Program-made: the position numbers and the translations under genes
Shown here: positions 51,597 through 60,439 of the stretch, one piece after another
How positions within the stretch are numbered: the first letter of the stretch is position 1
Layout of the letters: the number at the start of each line of letters is the position of its first letter
Assembly: GCA_964420985.1 (NCBI GenBank)
Contig: CAYQUT010000007.1
Coordinates: 43,108-107,107 of the forward strand
Source: CAMCTV01 sp964420985
GTDB taxonomy: Bacteria > Bacteroidota > Bacteroidia > Flavobacteriales_D > Sanyastnellaceae
Reading direction: 5' to 3'
Length of the DNA stretch: 64,000 nucleotides
Notes under the pieces: model-generated
Told to the model about the DNA's origin: nothing
Database searches by the model: none
The model's input: only the letters and a program-made list of their open reading frames with translations

Positions 51597-52813
51597 ATTT
51601 TTCTATTGGCCAACAACATAGGAGGGCCTCCCGAAAAGGGATTATCCCCTCTGCCGATGGTCTTCGCGTGCAGGCCCGCTGCGCTCATCACCGCTCGCTC
51701 CCCAAACTTGTTTCTTATGTCATCCAAAGCATTATACAACTCCACACGATCATCTGCGGCGTCAAACAAATTCATTTGCTGACCACCGCTGACCAAATGA
51801 CTCATCTTTACCCCCACCAACCGCACCAACATTCTTCTATCAAAGAGCTTTTCAAATAACTCGTGCATTTTAGGCAACAAAATATGGTCCGCCGCTGTGT
51901 AGGGAATCCTACATTGCATGGTTTGTGTCTGGAAATCTGAGTAACGTAATTTTAAAGTAAGACAAGATGTGAGCCGGCCACCTTTGCGCAATTGATACGC
52001 CAGATTCTCAGTCATTGCTACCAATATTCCTTTGAGTTTCACCAAATCTGTGGTGTCCTTGTCAAAGGTTCGTTCCGCTGAAATGCTCTTTCGCTCTTGA
52101 TAAGCCACCACAGGAGTATTGTCTTCTCCATTGGCCTTTTTCCAAATCACCAATCCATTCTCTCCCAAGGCGGCGTGCAACAGATCAGGCTGCATCTCTT
52201 GCAAGGTTCCAATGCGCTGAATGCCCAGGTTTCGTAATGTTTGATAGGTTTTGTCCCCCACCATCGGTATTTTACGAATGGACAAAGGAGCTAAGAATGG
52301 CCGTTCATTGCCCTGCTCCACCCACATTTGATTGTTGGGCTTGGCCTCTCCTGTGGCCACCTTTGACACGGTCTTATTCACCGATAATCCAAAAGAGAGC
52401 GGCAATCCCGTCTCTTTGATGACCCGCTGTCGCAACTCCGCGGCAAATCGATAACAACCAAAAAACTTATCCATTCCAGACAAGTCACAATAAAACTCAT
52501 CAATGGACATCTTCTCAAAAACAGGAACACTCCCCTGCACAATCTCACTCACCATATCTGAATACTTCATGTAATTGTGGCTGTTGCCTCGAATGACAAC
52601 CGCCTCTGGACACAATTGCTTGGCCAACTTCATGGGCATCGCCGAATGAACACCAAAAGCTCGTGCTTCATAACTGCATGCCGCCACAACACCTCGATCA
52701 CTTGTTCCCCCAACCAAAATAGGCCTGCCATTCAAACGGCTGTCCATCAATCGCTCAACAGATACAAAAAATGTATCCATATCCATGTGCATGATTGACC
52801 GCTTTTGATTCAT
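51593..52813 (-). CDS. dinB: DNA polymerase IV (Y-family)
   Basis: A 406-residue translesion polymerase. Catalytic metal ligands are in MDMDTFFVSVE (Asp about 11) and KMSIDEFYCDLSG (Asp-Glu). The steric-gate Phe, the helix-hairpin-helix region (IPMVGDKTYQTLRNLGIQRIG) and the C-terminal little-finger domain are present. Length is longer than E. coli DinB (351) but common in Bacteroidota. Start ATG 52813 is an alternative to the internal ATG at MHMDMD. No LexA box was identified. Confidence 0.93.
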   Translation of the reverse strand: MNQKRSIMHMDMDTFFVSVERLMDSRLNGRPILVGGTSDRGVVAACSYEARAFGVHSAMPMKLAKQLCPEAVVIRGNSHNYMKYSDMVSEIVQGSVPVFEKMSIDEFYCDLSGMDKFFGCYRFAAELRQRVIKETGLPLSFGLSVNKTVSKVATGEAKPNNQMWVEQGNERPFLAPLSIRKIPMVGDKTYQTLRNLGIQRIGTLQEMQPDLLHAALGENGLVIWKKANGEDNTPVVAYQERKSISAERTFDKDTTDLVKLKGILVAMTENLAYQLRKGGRLTSCLTLKLRYSDFQTQTMQCRIPYTAADHILLPKMHELFEKLFDRRMLVRLVGVKMSHLVSGGQQMNLFDAADDRVELYNALDDIRNKFGERAVMSAAGLHAKTIGRGDNPFSGGPPMLLANRKI

Positions 52814-52936
52814 TGACTGATTCTGATTAAAACGAAATTAAGCGGTATTTTTCCTAAAACATCCATTGTTCACTCTTTTTTCCCGCTGTTAAAATATCTG
52901 CCCAGCCCCCAGTTTTCTCAACTTTTTTTTATTGCT

Positions 52937-52944
52937 TATCTTCG
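52937..52944 (+). promoter_or_regulatory. -7-like element TATCTTCG of gpsA
   Basis: One mismatch to TAnnTTTG, 24 bases before ATG 52969. A GAGGAG-type Shine-Dalgarno (52963-52967) follows, which is rare in this window. Confidence 0.38.
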
Positions 52945-52980
52945 CTTTTTATCCATTTATTGAGGAGCATGAGCAACAAC

Positions 52981-53967
52981 ATGAAAATTGGCGTTTTAGG
53001 TGGAGGAAGCTGGGCTACAGCGCTCGTAAAATTACTTTGCAGCCCTGAGGCAAAAGTACACTGGTGGATGCGCAATCAAGATGCCATCGACCACATCCAA
53101 CAGTTTGGACACAACCCCAACTACATCCAAAGCATAGAATTTGACCTAGATCAACTGGTAGTCACCAGTGACCTTCAAGCTGTTGTAGATTACTGCGACT
53201 ATTTGGTAGTGGCCATTCCTTCTGCCTTTTTGCACGTAACCATGGACCAGTTTAAACCCACTGGCCTTGAAAATAAAATCATCTTCTCCGCCGTAAAAGG
53301 GATTGTCAATGAATTTGACGCCATCCCTGCCCGTTACTTCCACAAGCAATTCAACATTCCCTATGAAAACATTGGAATCATCTGTGGACCTTGTCACGCG
53401 GAAGAAGTAGCCATGGAAAAATTGTCCTACCTCACCATTGGTGCTGCGGACATCAACAAAGCTGAAATCATGAGCCAGCGTCTGGCCTGCCGTTTCATCA
53501 AAACCACCACCACAGAAGACGTATTTGGCGCTGAACTAGCCGCCATTTTGAAAAACGTTTATGCGGTGGCTTCGGGTATTTGTCATGGTATTGGATTTGG
53601 AGACAACTTCCAAGCCGTATTGGTTTCTAATGCTATACGTGAAATAGAAAGATTCTTGGATTCTGTCCATGAAGTGCATCGCGATGTTAAATCATCCGCT
53701 TACTTGGGCGACTTGATGGTAACCGCTTACTCCCCCTATTCTAGAAATAGAACCTTTGGAACCATGATTGGAAAAGGATATAGCGTTAAATGGGCGACCA
53801 TAGAAATGAACATGGTGGCTGAGGGTTATTATGCCACCAAAGGAATTCACGAAATCAACAAGAAATTCAATGTTGACATTCCCATCGCTGAAGCGGTATA
53901 CCGCATTTTATACGAAAAAGCCTCTCCCGCAATGGAGATGCGCAAATTGACCGATTTGCTCAACTAA
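52981..53967 (+). CDS. gpsA: Glycerol-3-phosphate dehydrogenase (NAD(P)+)
   Basis: A 328-residue enzyme making sn-glycerol-3-phosphate for phospholipids. The Rossmann start is MKIGVLGGGSWATALVKLL; IFSAVKGI, CGPCHAEEVA, the LKNVYAVASGICHGIGFGDN segment with its catalytic Lys, and LGDLMVTAYSPYSRNR are conserved. I favour ATG 52981; ATG 52969 (MSNNMK) is in frame and lies closer to the GAGGAG sequence. The large T9SS protein gene follows 9 bp later. Confidence 0.94.
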   Translation: MKIGVLGGGSWATALVKLLCSPEAKVHWWMRNQDAIDHIQQFGHNPNYIQSIEFDLDQLVVTSDLQAVVDYCDYLVVAIPSAFLHVTMDQFKPTGLENKIIFSAVKGIVNEFDAIPARYFHKQFNIPYENIGIICGPCHAEEVAMEKLSYLTIGAADINKAEIMSQRLACRFIKTTTTEDVFGAELAAILKNVYAVASGICHGIGFGDNFQAVLVSNAIREIERFLDSVHEVHRDVKSSAYLGDLMVTAYSPYSRNRTFGTMIGKGYSVKWATIEMNMVAEGYYATKGIHEINKKFNVDIPIAEAVYRILYEKASPAMEMRKLTDLLN

Positions 53968-53976
53968 AATTCCTGA

Positions 53977-56900
53977 ATGAAAAAAGACGCAACCTATTGG
54001 AAAGGCTTTGGTCTTCTGCATAGGATGCGACTTTTATTGGTTATCATAGCTTTATTTCCATCATGGCTTTGCGCACAACTCCACATTATTCCCAATCAAG
54101 GGCAGTGGGATAAAGATGTCCATTGGATGAGTGAAGTGCCCGGTGGACGAGTTTGGCAAAATCAAAAAGGTCTCCGGTTTGAACTATACAACAACGATTT
54201 TTTCCAACAGTTTCATCCCAATAAACACACCGCCGAACTCCATCCACAGGGACATGTTTTTGATTTGATTTGGAAAAATGCCAACCCAAAAATGAGGTGG
54301 CAAGGAGAGAAACACCTACCACAATACCATCATTATTACTTGGGTCACAGAAAGGGAAAAACACTACTCTACCATACCGGATCCATGGTAGAGGTTTACA
54401 AAAACATTGACGTTCATTGGAACAGTGAAAAAAATCGACTGAAATATGACTGGGTGATTCATCCCTCTGGGAACCCTGGTAATATCGAATTGGAATGGGA
54501 CCCTTCTGTGCATTGCATTATCCAAAATGGATCTTTGATTGTCACCACTCAAACGGGAGAAATACAGGAAAAAAAACCATACGCCTTTCAGTTTGTACAA
54601 GGGAGGATCGTCTCCATCCCATGTGCCTTTGTTCTGAAAAAAAATACCGTTCATTTTGAATTGGGTCAATATGATCCCTCCTTTGACCTTGTCATCGACC
54701 CAGAAATTGTGTTCTCCTCCTACATCGGCTCTGTATCCGCTAATTTTGGATTTACTGCTGCAGATGATCCCGAAGGACACTTGGTCAGTGGGGCTGTTGT
54801 TTTTGGTCAAAACTACCCCACAACACCTGACGCTTTCTCGTTGAACTTTAACACAACTGCAGGCAACATTTATGACATTGTCATCTCCAAATTCAGTGCA
54901 GATGGCAGCACCCTTCTTTACTCAACATTCATTGGTGGTAGTTCCCAAGAAACCCCTCACAGCATTATTTGTGATACCAATGGAAGTATTTATCTGATGG
55001 GCGCCACAGGAAGCAGTAATTTTCCTGCACAACCTGGTGGTTACGACACGCAATTCAATCCAGGAACATTGCAGGCGATGAACACCTTCTTTTATGGCAC
55101 TTTGCCACAAGGTACTGATCTGTTTGTTTCCAAAATTGAAAGCAGCGGAGCACTCATTGCGTGTACTTTTTTGGGCAATGACCAATTGGATGGACTCAAT
55201 TTTGCCCCTGGTTTATTTTACAATTATGGAGATGCTTTTAGAGGCGAAATCAATCTGCACCCCAATGGCAATGTTGTATTGGCCACTACTGTTCGTGGTG
55301 ATTTTCCGGTAACCAATAACGCCATTCAATCCGCTTATAATGGGGGAACCAGTGATGGAATGTTGGTTGTCCTCTCTCCCAATTTAGACAACCTTATCTT
55401 CTCATCATTCATTGGCGGTAGCGGAAGTGACGCCCTCTATGCGGTACAATTTACGGGAGATGGGGATATACTCATTAGCGGAGGTACTGACAGCAATAAT
55501 TTTCCTGTTCCTGCCAATGGATTTGACCCTTCACACAACGGCGGAGTAGATGGTTTTGTATTAAAAGTCAATCCACTTACTTGGAATATTGTCAGTGGTT
55601 CATTTGTGGGAACCGACGGGGTGGACCAAACTTTTTTTATCCAAACCGATGTCAACCATAACATCTATGTTCTGGGACAAACCACCGGCTCAATGCCCAT
55701 CACAGGGGGGTGTTACGGACAAGCCAATAGCGGGATTTACATCAAAAAATTCAACCCACAACTCACCGCTCAACTCTGGAATACCACCATTGGAACGGGA
55801 AGCGGTGAGGTGGATATCTCTCCTACCGCTTTTTTGGTCAGTGATTGCGAGCAGATTTTTTTCAGCGGTTGGGGAGGAGGTGTAAATCAAAATTGTGGTG
55901 GCTCACCCTATTCTTGTATGGCGGTTTTCAGCACAACAAATGGATTACCCATATCCACCGATGCGCAACAGTCTACAACTGACGGTTCCGACTTTTATTT
56001 GTGCGTGTTGTCCCCAAATGCAACAGGTTTGTTATATGCATCCTACTACGGAGGAAATGTTTCTGAGGAACATGTGGATGGAGGCACCTCCCGTTTCAGT
56101 AAAAATGGATACGTCTATCAAGCGGTCTGTGCCGGCTGTCAAGCCAATGATGATTTTCCCACCTCTCCTGGTGCCTACAGCGCCACCAATCCCAGTAGCG
56201 GTTGCAACTTAGGGGTATTCAAACTTTCACTGAGTCCGATATACGCCGCCGCATCATCCAATATTCCACCTCAAGTTTGTTTGAACCAACCCGTCACCTT
56301 TCTCAATGAAAGCACCGGAGCCAGCCTATACACTTGGGACTTTGGAGATGGCAATACTTCCACTCTTGCTGAACCCATACATGCCTACTCTGCTCCAGGC
56401 AACTATGAAGTAGAACTCATTGCCTCTGATGCCGTGCTCTGTCTTTTGGGTGATACTGTAACATTGAACATAGAAGTAATTGACGATCCTGCGGTAACCA
56501 TTGCTCCCGTCAATGGAATTTGTCAAGGAGAATCGGTTCAACTCAACGCAACGGCCAATGGCCCCGTGACATGGCAACCCAATATGTTTTTAGACGACAA
56601 TACTTTAGACAACCCAACGGCCAATCCCCCCGGAAGCATCACCTACACCGCCTCCACACAAAACCAATGTGGATTGGCCAACGCCAACATTGATGTCAAT
56701 GTGATTCCTGTGAACACTTCCATCTCCGACAACCAGAGCATTTGCGCAGGTCAGTCCATTGGTCTTTTCGCCACTGGGGGTGTCAATTACCTTTGGGACA
56801 ATGGAAGCTCACTGTCAGCCGATAACATTGACCAACCCATTGCCTCACCGATAAGCACCACAACCTACACTGTAACCATCATAACCGCTGAAGGCTGTGT

Positions 56901-57888
56901 TACTGCTGAATCCACAACGGTTAGTGTTTTCAATAGCCTTCCTGCCGTCAATCCATACCCTGATGTAGATGTTTGCTTTGGTGAAAACATCAGCCTAAAT
57001 GCGGAAACGGCCGATTCATGGAGCTGGAGTCCCGTTGCATTGTTTGACAACCCTACTGCGCAAAACCCCACTTTCACAGGTAATCAATCCACCTTGGTCT
57101 CCGTAGACATGACCAACAGCTGCGGTTCAGGAACAGCTACTTTTTGGGTCAATGTCATTGAACTGAATGTTTCCCTCATTGCCAACCAAGAGCTCTGTTT
57201 AGGAGATACTGTTTTTGCATGGGCCTCTGGTGCCGATAACTATTCCTGGTTTCCCAATGATTGGCTTGTTTTAAATGACAACGATAATGCAATTTTAACC
57301 CCCTTCCAATCTGATAGTCTCGTTGTCATTGGAAACAACGCGCTAGGCTGTAAAGACAGTGCCTCACTTTGGATCAATGTTCTGCCTCTACCCAATCTAT
57401 CGTTGGAAGACAGCATTACCTTTGAATATCCCGACGCCGTTCAAATTCCAATAGTATCCAATATTCCCATTGGTCAATGGGGGCCAACTACCTATCTAAC
57501 TTGCGATACCTGCGCGCAAACACTAGCCGACCCTATCTCGCCCACCTTGTATCAATTCTCTGTCGCTGATGAAGCGGGCTGTGGCGCAACGGACAGCATT
57601 TGGGTGGTTCCTCTTTTTCCATTCTGGGTCCCCAATACCTTCACTCCCAACAATGACCAAATCAACGATGGTTTTGGCGTAGTCTCAAGGACAAAATTGG
57701 ACCACTTTGAGTTCAGGGTATTTGACCGTTGGGGAAGCTTGGTTTTCTTTTCCAAAGACCAAAACAAACGTTGGGACGGGAGCTTCAATGGATACTTTGT
57801 TCCGCAAGATGCGTATGTGTGGGAACTCCAATTTAAGTTGCCAGAGGGCGATCAGCTTTATCGCGGTCATGTCACCATTCTCAGGTGA
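53977..57888 (+). CDS. Large secreted protein with SBBP repeats, PKD domain and T9SS type B end
   Basis: A 1303-residue protein. After a signal peptide (ending near WLCAQ) comes the IIPNQGQWDKDVHW domain often found before SBBP repeats (about 30-250). SBBP beta-propeller repeats follow (STFIGGSSQETPHSIICDTNG, SSFIGGSGSDALYAVQFTGDG). A PKD domain (YTWDFGDGNTSTLAEPIHAY, near 780-850) and Ig-like modules come next. The end (VPNTFTPNNDQINDGFGV ... FDRWGSLVF ... GHVTILR) is the gliding-motility-associated CHU_C domain, a T9SS type B signal. It is probably a surface adhesin or structural protein. It is the second gene after gpsA at 9 bp. Confidence 0.87.
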   Translation: MKKDATYWKGFGLLHRMRLLLVIIALFPSWLCAQLHIIPNQGQWDKDVHWMSEVPGGRVWQNQKGLRFELYNNDFFQQFHPNKHTAELHPQGHVFDLIWKNANPKMRWQGEKHLPQYHHYYLGHRKGKTLLYHTGSMVEVYKNIDVHWNSEKNRLKYDWVIHPSGNPGNIELEWDPSVHCIIQNGSLIVTTQTGEIQEKKPYAFQFVQGRIVSIPCAFVLKKNTVHFELGQYDPSFDLVIDPEIVFSSYIGSVSANFGFTAADDPEGHLVSGAVVFGQNYPTTPDAFSLNFNTTAGNIYDIVISKFSADGSTLLYSTFIGGSSQETPHSIICDTNGSIYLMGATGSSNFPAQPGGYDTQFNPGTLQAMNTFFYGTLPQGTDLFVSKIESSGALIACTFLGNDQLDGLNFAPGLFYNYGDAFRGEINLHPNGNVVLATTVRGDFPVTNNAIQSAYNGGTSDGMLVVLSPNLDNLIFSSFIGGSGSDALYAVQFTGDGDILISGGTDSNNFPVPANGFDPSHNGGVDGFVLKVNPLTWNIVSGSFVGTDGVDQTFFIQTDVNHNIYVLGQTTGSMPITGGCYGQANSGIYIKKFNPQLTAQLWNTTIGTGSGEVDISPTAFLVSDCEQIFFSGWGGGVNQNCGGSPYSCMAVFSTTNGLPISTDAQQSTTDGSDFYLCVLSPNATGLLYASYYGGNVSEEHVDGGTSRFSKNGYVYQAVCAGCQANDDFPTSPGAYSATNPSSGCNLGVFKLSLSPIYAAASSNIPPQVCLNQPVTFLNESTGASLYTWDFGDGNTSTLAEPIHAYSAPGNYEVELIASDAVLCLLGDTVTLNIEVIDDPAVTIAPVNGICQGESVQLNATANGPVTWQPNMFLDDNTLDNPTANPPGSITYTASTQNQCGLANANIDVNVIPVNTSISDNQSICAGQSIGLFATGGVNYLWDNGSSLSADNIDQPIASPISTTTYTVTIITAEGCVTAESTTVSVFNSLPAVNPYPDVDVCFGENISLNAETADSWSWSPVALFDNPTAQNPTFTGNQSTLVSVDMTNSCGSGTATFWVNVIELNVSLIANQELCLGDTVFAWASGADNYSWFPNDWLVLNDNDNAILTPFQSDSLVVIGNNALGCKDSASLWINVLPLPNLSLEDSITFEYPDAVQIPIVSNIPIGQWGPTTYLTCDTCAQTLADPISPTLYQFSVADEAGCGATDSIWVVPLFPFWVPNTFTPNNDQINDGFGVVSRTKLDHFEFRVFDRWGSLVFFSKDQNKRWDGSFNGYFVPQDAYVWELQFKLPEGDQLYRGHVTILR

Positions 57889-57894
57889 TTGTTT

Positions 57895-57902
57895 TACATT
57901 TG
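57895..57902 (+). promoter_or_regulatory. -7 element TACATTTG of the echA-dut operon
   Basis: An exact TAnnTTTG match 18 bases before ATG 57921, in the gap after the large T9SS gene. Confidence 0.48.
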
Positions 57903-57920
57903 CCCTCATAAATTAAAAAA

Positions 57921-58703
57921 ATGGCTTACTCTTTTATCTCCCTCGACCAACAAGATGCTGTTCTTGTTTTGACCATTCAACGTCCTGATCAATTGAACGC
58001 TTTGAACAAAGCCACCATTGAAGAGTTGAATCATGCTTTGAATGAAGCAGACAACAATGCCACCGTACGTTGTGTGATCATCACAGGTTCTGGCACCAAA
58101 GCATTTGTCGCAGGAGCAGATATAAAAGAGTTCGCCAACTTCTCAGTAGAGCAAGGCGAAGCATTAAGCCGTGATGGGCACAATTTGTTGTTCAACCGAG
58201 TAGAGAACATGAGCAAGCCTGTTATCGCAGCAGTCAACGGTTTTGCGTTGGGCGGTGGATTAGAATTGGCCATGAGTTGTCACTTCCGTTATGCTTCGGA
58301 AAATGCCAAATTAGGGTTGCCAGAAGTAACCTTGGGGGTCATTCCTGGCTATGGTGGAACACAACGCTTGGCGCAATTGGTGGGCAAAGGAAAGGCCATG
58401 GAGATGATCACTTCAGCTCAAATGATTGGAGCAGCGGAAGCCAAAGAATGGGGATTGGTGAACCAAGTAGTTCCTCAAGAAGAACTCCTCAACACTTGCA
58501 TAACAGTGGCTCAAAAAATTGCGAGCAATTCTCCCAGAGCGATTTCCGCAGCATTGCGTTCGGTATTGTCTGGCTATGCTTTTGCAGAAACTGGATTAAA
58601 TACAGAAATCAAAGAGTTCGGAGCGTGCTTTGGTACTGCAGATTTCAAAGAGGGTACCACGGCTTTTATGGAAAAAAGAAAACCAACTTTCGAAGGAAAA
58701 TGA
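57921..58703 (+). CDS. Enoyl-CoA hydratase/isomerase family protein
   Basis: A 260-residue crotonase. The oxyanion-hole segments AFVAGADIKEFANF and VNGFALGGGLELAMSC are canonical, and the catalytic Glu pair is likely in GLPEVTLGVIPGYGGTQRL (two Glu/Gly sites as in true hydratases). It hydrates 2-enoyl-CoA in fatty-acid breakdown. TGA overlaps the dut ATG (ATGA), so translation is coupled to dut. Confidence 0.92.
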   Translation: MAYSFISLDQQDAVLVLTIQRPDQLNALNKATIEELNHALNEADNNATVRCVIITGSGTKAFVAGADIKEFANFSVEQGEALSRDGHNLLFNRVENMSKPVIAAVNGFALGGGLELAMSCHFRYASENAKLGLPEVTLGVIPGYGGTQRLAQLVGKGKAMEMITSAQMIGAAEAKEWGLVNQVVPQEELLNTCITVAQKIASNSPRAISAALRSVLSGYAFAETGLNTEIKEFGACFGTADFKEGTTAFMEKRKPTFEGK

Positions 58704-59137
58704 TTGAGGTAGCCATCATCAATCAATCTGCGTTTGAACTGCCTGCCTATGCCACAGAAGGCGCTGCTGGACTGGACATTCGTGCCAATATTAGTGAACC
58801 CATAATCCTGAAGCCATTGGAAAGACAATTGATTCCCACGGGACTTTTTGTTGCCATCCCACTGGGATATGAAATTCAAATTCGTCCAAGAAGTGGCTTG
58901 GCTTTCAAACATGGCGTTACAGTGCTCAATACACCTGGAACGATTGACGCAGATTATCGGGGTGAAATCAAAGTCTTATTGGTCAATCTCAGCAACACCT
59001 CTTTCACTGTTGAGCCCGGTGAGCGCATTGCGCAAATGGTTCTGGCCAAGCATGAAACATTGTCCTGGAAAACAACAGATGTCTTGCCCTCCACTGAAAG
59101 AGGCGCCGGAGGATTCGGAAGCACAGGGCTAAAATAA
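58700..59137 (+). CDS. dut: dUTP diphosphatase
   Basis: A 145-residue trimeric dUTPase hydrolysing dUTP to dUMP. Motifs 1 to 5 are visible: EGAAGLDIRA, RPRSGLA, GTIDADYRGEIKV, ERIAQMV and RGAGGFGSTG. The frame is open far upstream inside echA, but family length and the ATGA overlap fix the start at 58700. The gene abuts the convergent trpS with no gap. Cotranscription with echA is likely. Confidence 0.96.
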   Translation: MIEVAIINQSAFELPAYATEGAAGLDIRANISEPIILKPLERQLIPTGLFVAIPLGYEIQIRPRSGLAFKHGVTVLNTPGTIDADYRGEIKVLLVNLSNTSFTVEPGERIAQMVLAKHETLSWKTTDVLPSTERGAGGFGSTGLK

Positions 59138-60109
59138 TCAATAACCCAAACGCTCTCTCACCTTTCCCAAAGTGGCTTGCGCCACCAAACGTGCTTTCGC
59201 TGCTCCTTCTTGCAATACATCTTCCAATGCTTCAGGATTTGACATCCAGTGGTTAAATTGTTCTCGTTCATTTTTAAACCGATCCAAAAGGGCTCCCAAT
59301 AAATCTTTCTTGGCGTGTCCCCAACCGTATCCTCCAGCGGTAAGTTTATCGCGCAAATCATTGGCCGCTCCCTCACCTGCAATCAATTGCAATAGGGCGC
59401 AAATGGCATTGGCATTGGGATCTTTGGGATCCTCCAAAGCTGTGCTATCAGTAGCGATTTTCTTATTGATGACATCCTTCAATTCTTTTTCAGGAAGAAA
59501 AATATTGATGAAATTGTCATAACTCTTGCTCATCTTCTGACCATCTGTTCCCGGAACGTACATGGTGTCTTTGCTCAATTTGACTTCTGGGACAACCAAA
59601 GTTTCACCAAACAAACGATTGAACGTGCTGGCGATATCGCGCGTTATCTCCAAATGTTGAACTTGGTCCTTTCCAACTGGAACAAAATCAGCATCGTACA
59701 ATAAAATATCTGCAGCCATCAATACTGGGTAGGTAAACAATCCCGCATTGACATCTGAAAGGCGATCACTTTTATCTTTAAAACTATGCGCATTGGCCAA
59801 CATGGGGAAGGGTGTCAAACAAGACAAATACCAACTCAATTCTGCCACTTCCGGCACATCACTTTGACGATAGAAAACTGTCTTCTGGTGATCCAATCCC
59901 ATGGCCAACCATGTTGCAGCTACTGCAAGTGTATTGGCGCGCATGCGCTCAGCGTCTTTGATTTGGGTGAGTGAGTGAAAATTGGCAATAAACAAAAACG
60001 AATCGTTATTGCCTTCCTTGCTCATTTCGATGGCTGGTAAAATAGCGCCCAAGATGTTTCCCAAGTGGGGAACATTGGTGCTTTGAATTCCGGTTAAGAC
60101 TCTTGACAT
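59138..60109 (-). CDS. trpS: Tryptophanyl-tRNA synthetase
   Basis: A 323-residue class I aminoacyl-tRNA synthetase. The HIGH-like motif is STNVPHLGNILGAI; the KMSKS loop is GQKMSKSYDNF (near 196-206). FVPVGKDQVQHLEITRDIA and the N-terminal SRVLTGIQST are family-specific. Length is normal (about 330). It is monocistronic with a leaderless-type promoter (TATCTTTG-CAGC-ATG). Confidence 0.96.
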   Translation of the reverse strand: MSRVLTGIQSTNVPHLGNILGAILPAIEMSKEGNNDSFLFIANFHSLTQIKDAERMRANTLAVAATWLAMGLDHQKTVFYRQSDVPEVAELSWYLSCLTPFPMLANAHSFKDKSDRLSDVNAGLFTYPVLMAADILLYDADFVPVGKDQVQHLEITRDIASTFNRLFGETLVVPEVKLSKDTMYVPGTDGQKMSKSYDNFINIFLPEKELKDVINKKIATDSTALEDPKDPNANAICALLQLIAGEGAANDLRDKLTAGGYGWGHAKKDLLGALLDRFKNEREQFNHWMSNPEALEDVLQEGAAKARLVAQATLGKVRERLGY

Positions 60110-60113
60110 GCTG

Positions 60114-60121
60114 CAAAGATA
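60114..60121 (-). promoter_or_regulatory. -7 element TATCTTTG, leaderless promoter of trpS
   Basis: The minus strand reads TATCTTTG-CAGC-ATG: an exact consensus with the four-base spacing. It faces the DUF3098 box 30 bp away. Confidence 0.64.
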
Positions 60122-60151
60122 GGATAGTGTAAAAAAGGATTAAAGTCTTAT

Positions 60152-60159
60152 TATCTTAG
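60152..60159 (+). promoter_or_regulatory. -7-like element TATCTTAG, leaderless promoter of DUF3098-uppP
   Basis: TATCTTAG-CGCC-ATG: one mismatch to consensus. Compare the carboxylase promoter at 45878 (TATCTTAG-CGAC-ATG). Confidence 0.55.
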
Positions 60160-60163
60160 CGCC

Positions 60164-60436
60164 ATGTCATTTGCATTTGGAAAAAAGAATTATTACATCC
60201 TCGGAGCAGGATTGTTGTTATTAATCATAGGATATTTTTTAATGAGTGGCGGAGCCGCTACCAGCGCGGATGAGTTCAATGCAGAGGAGCTCTTCAGTGA
60301 TCGCCGCATCACCGTGGCGCCTATTGTGGTTTTAATCGGATATGTCGTGATTGGCGTAGCCATCATGTACCGTGACAAATCTGAAACGGGCGTGCAGAAA
60401 AGTGAATCTGCTGATATAGCGACCAAAAGAAAGTAA
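60164..60436 (+). CDS. DUF3098 small membrane protein
   Basis: A 90-residue protein: FAFGKKNYYILGAGLLLLIIGYFLMSGG, a DEFNAEELFSDRRITVAPIV segment, and a second helix (VVLIGYVVIGVAIMYR). This is DUF3098, which in Bacteroidota is normally located between ftsX and uppP. Here uppP follows at 3 bp, but trpS, not ftsX, is upstream. The function is unknown; the conserved link to undecaprenyl phosphate recycling suggests an envelope role. Confidence 0.87.
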   Translation: MSFAFGKKNYYILGAGLLLLIIGYFLMSGGAATSADEFNAEELFSDRRITVAPIVVLIGYVVIGVAIMYRDKSETGVQKSESADIATKRK

Positions 60437-60439
60437 ACC

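Noticed and set aside
58277..58699. Long upstream extension of the dut frame inside echA
   Set aside because: The residues have no family similarity, echA is strongly supported in the other frame, and dUTPases start at 58700.
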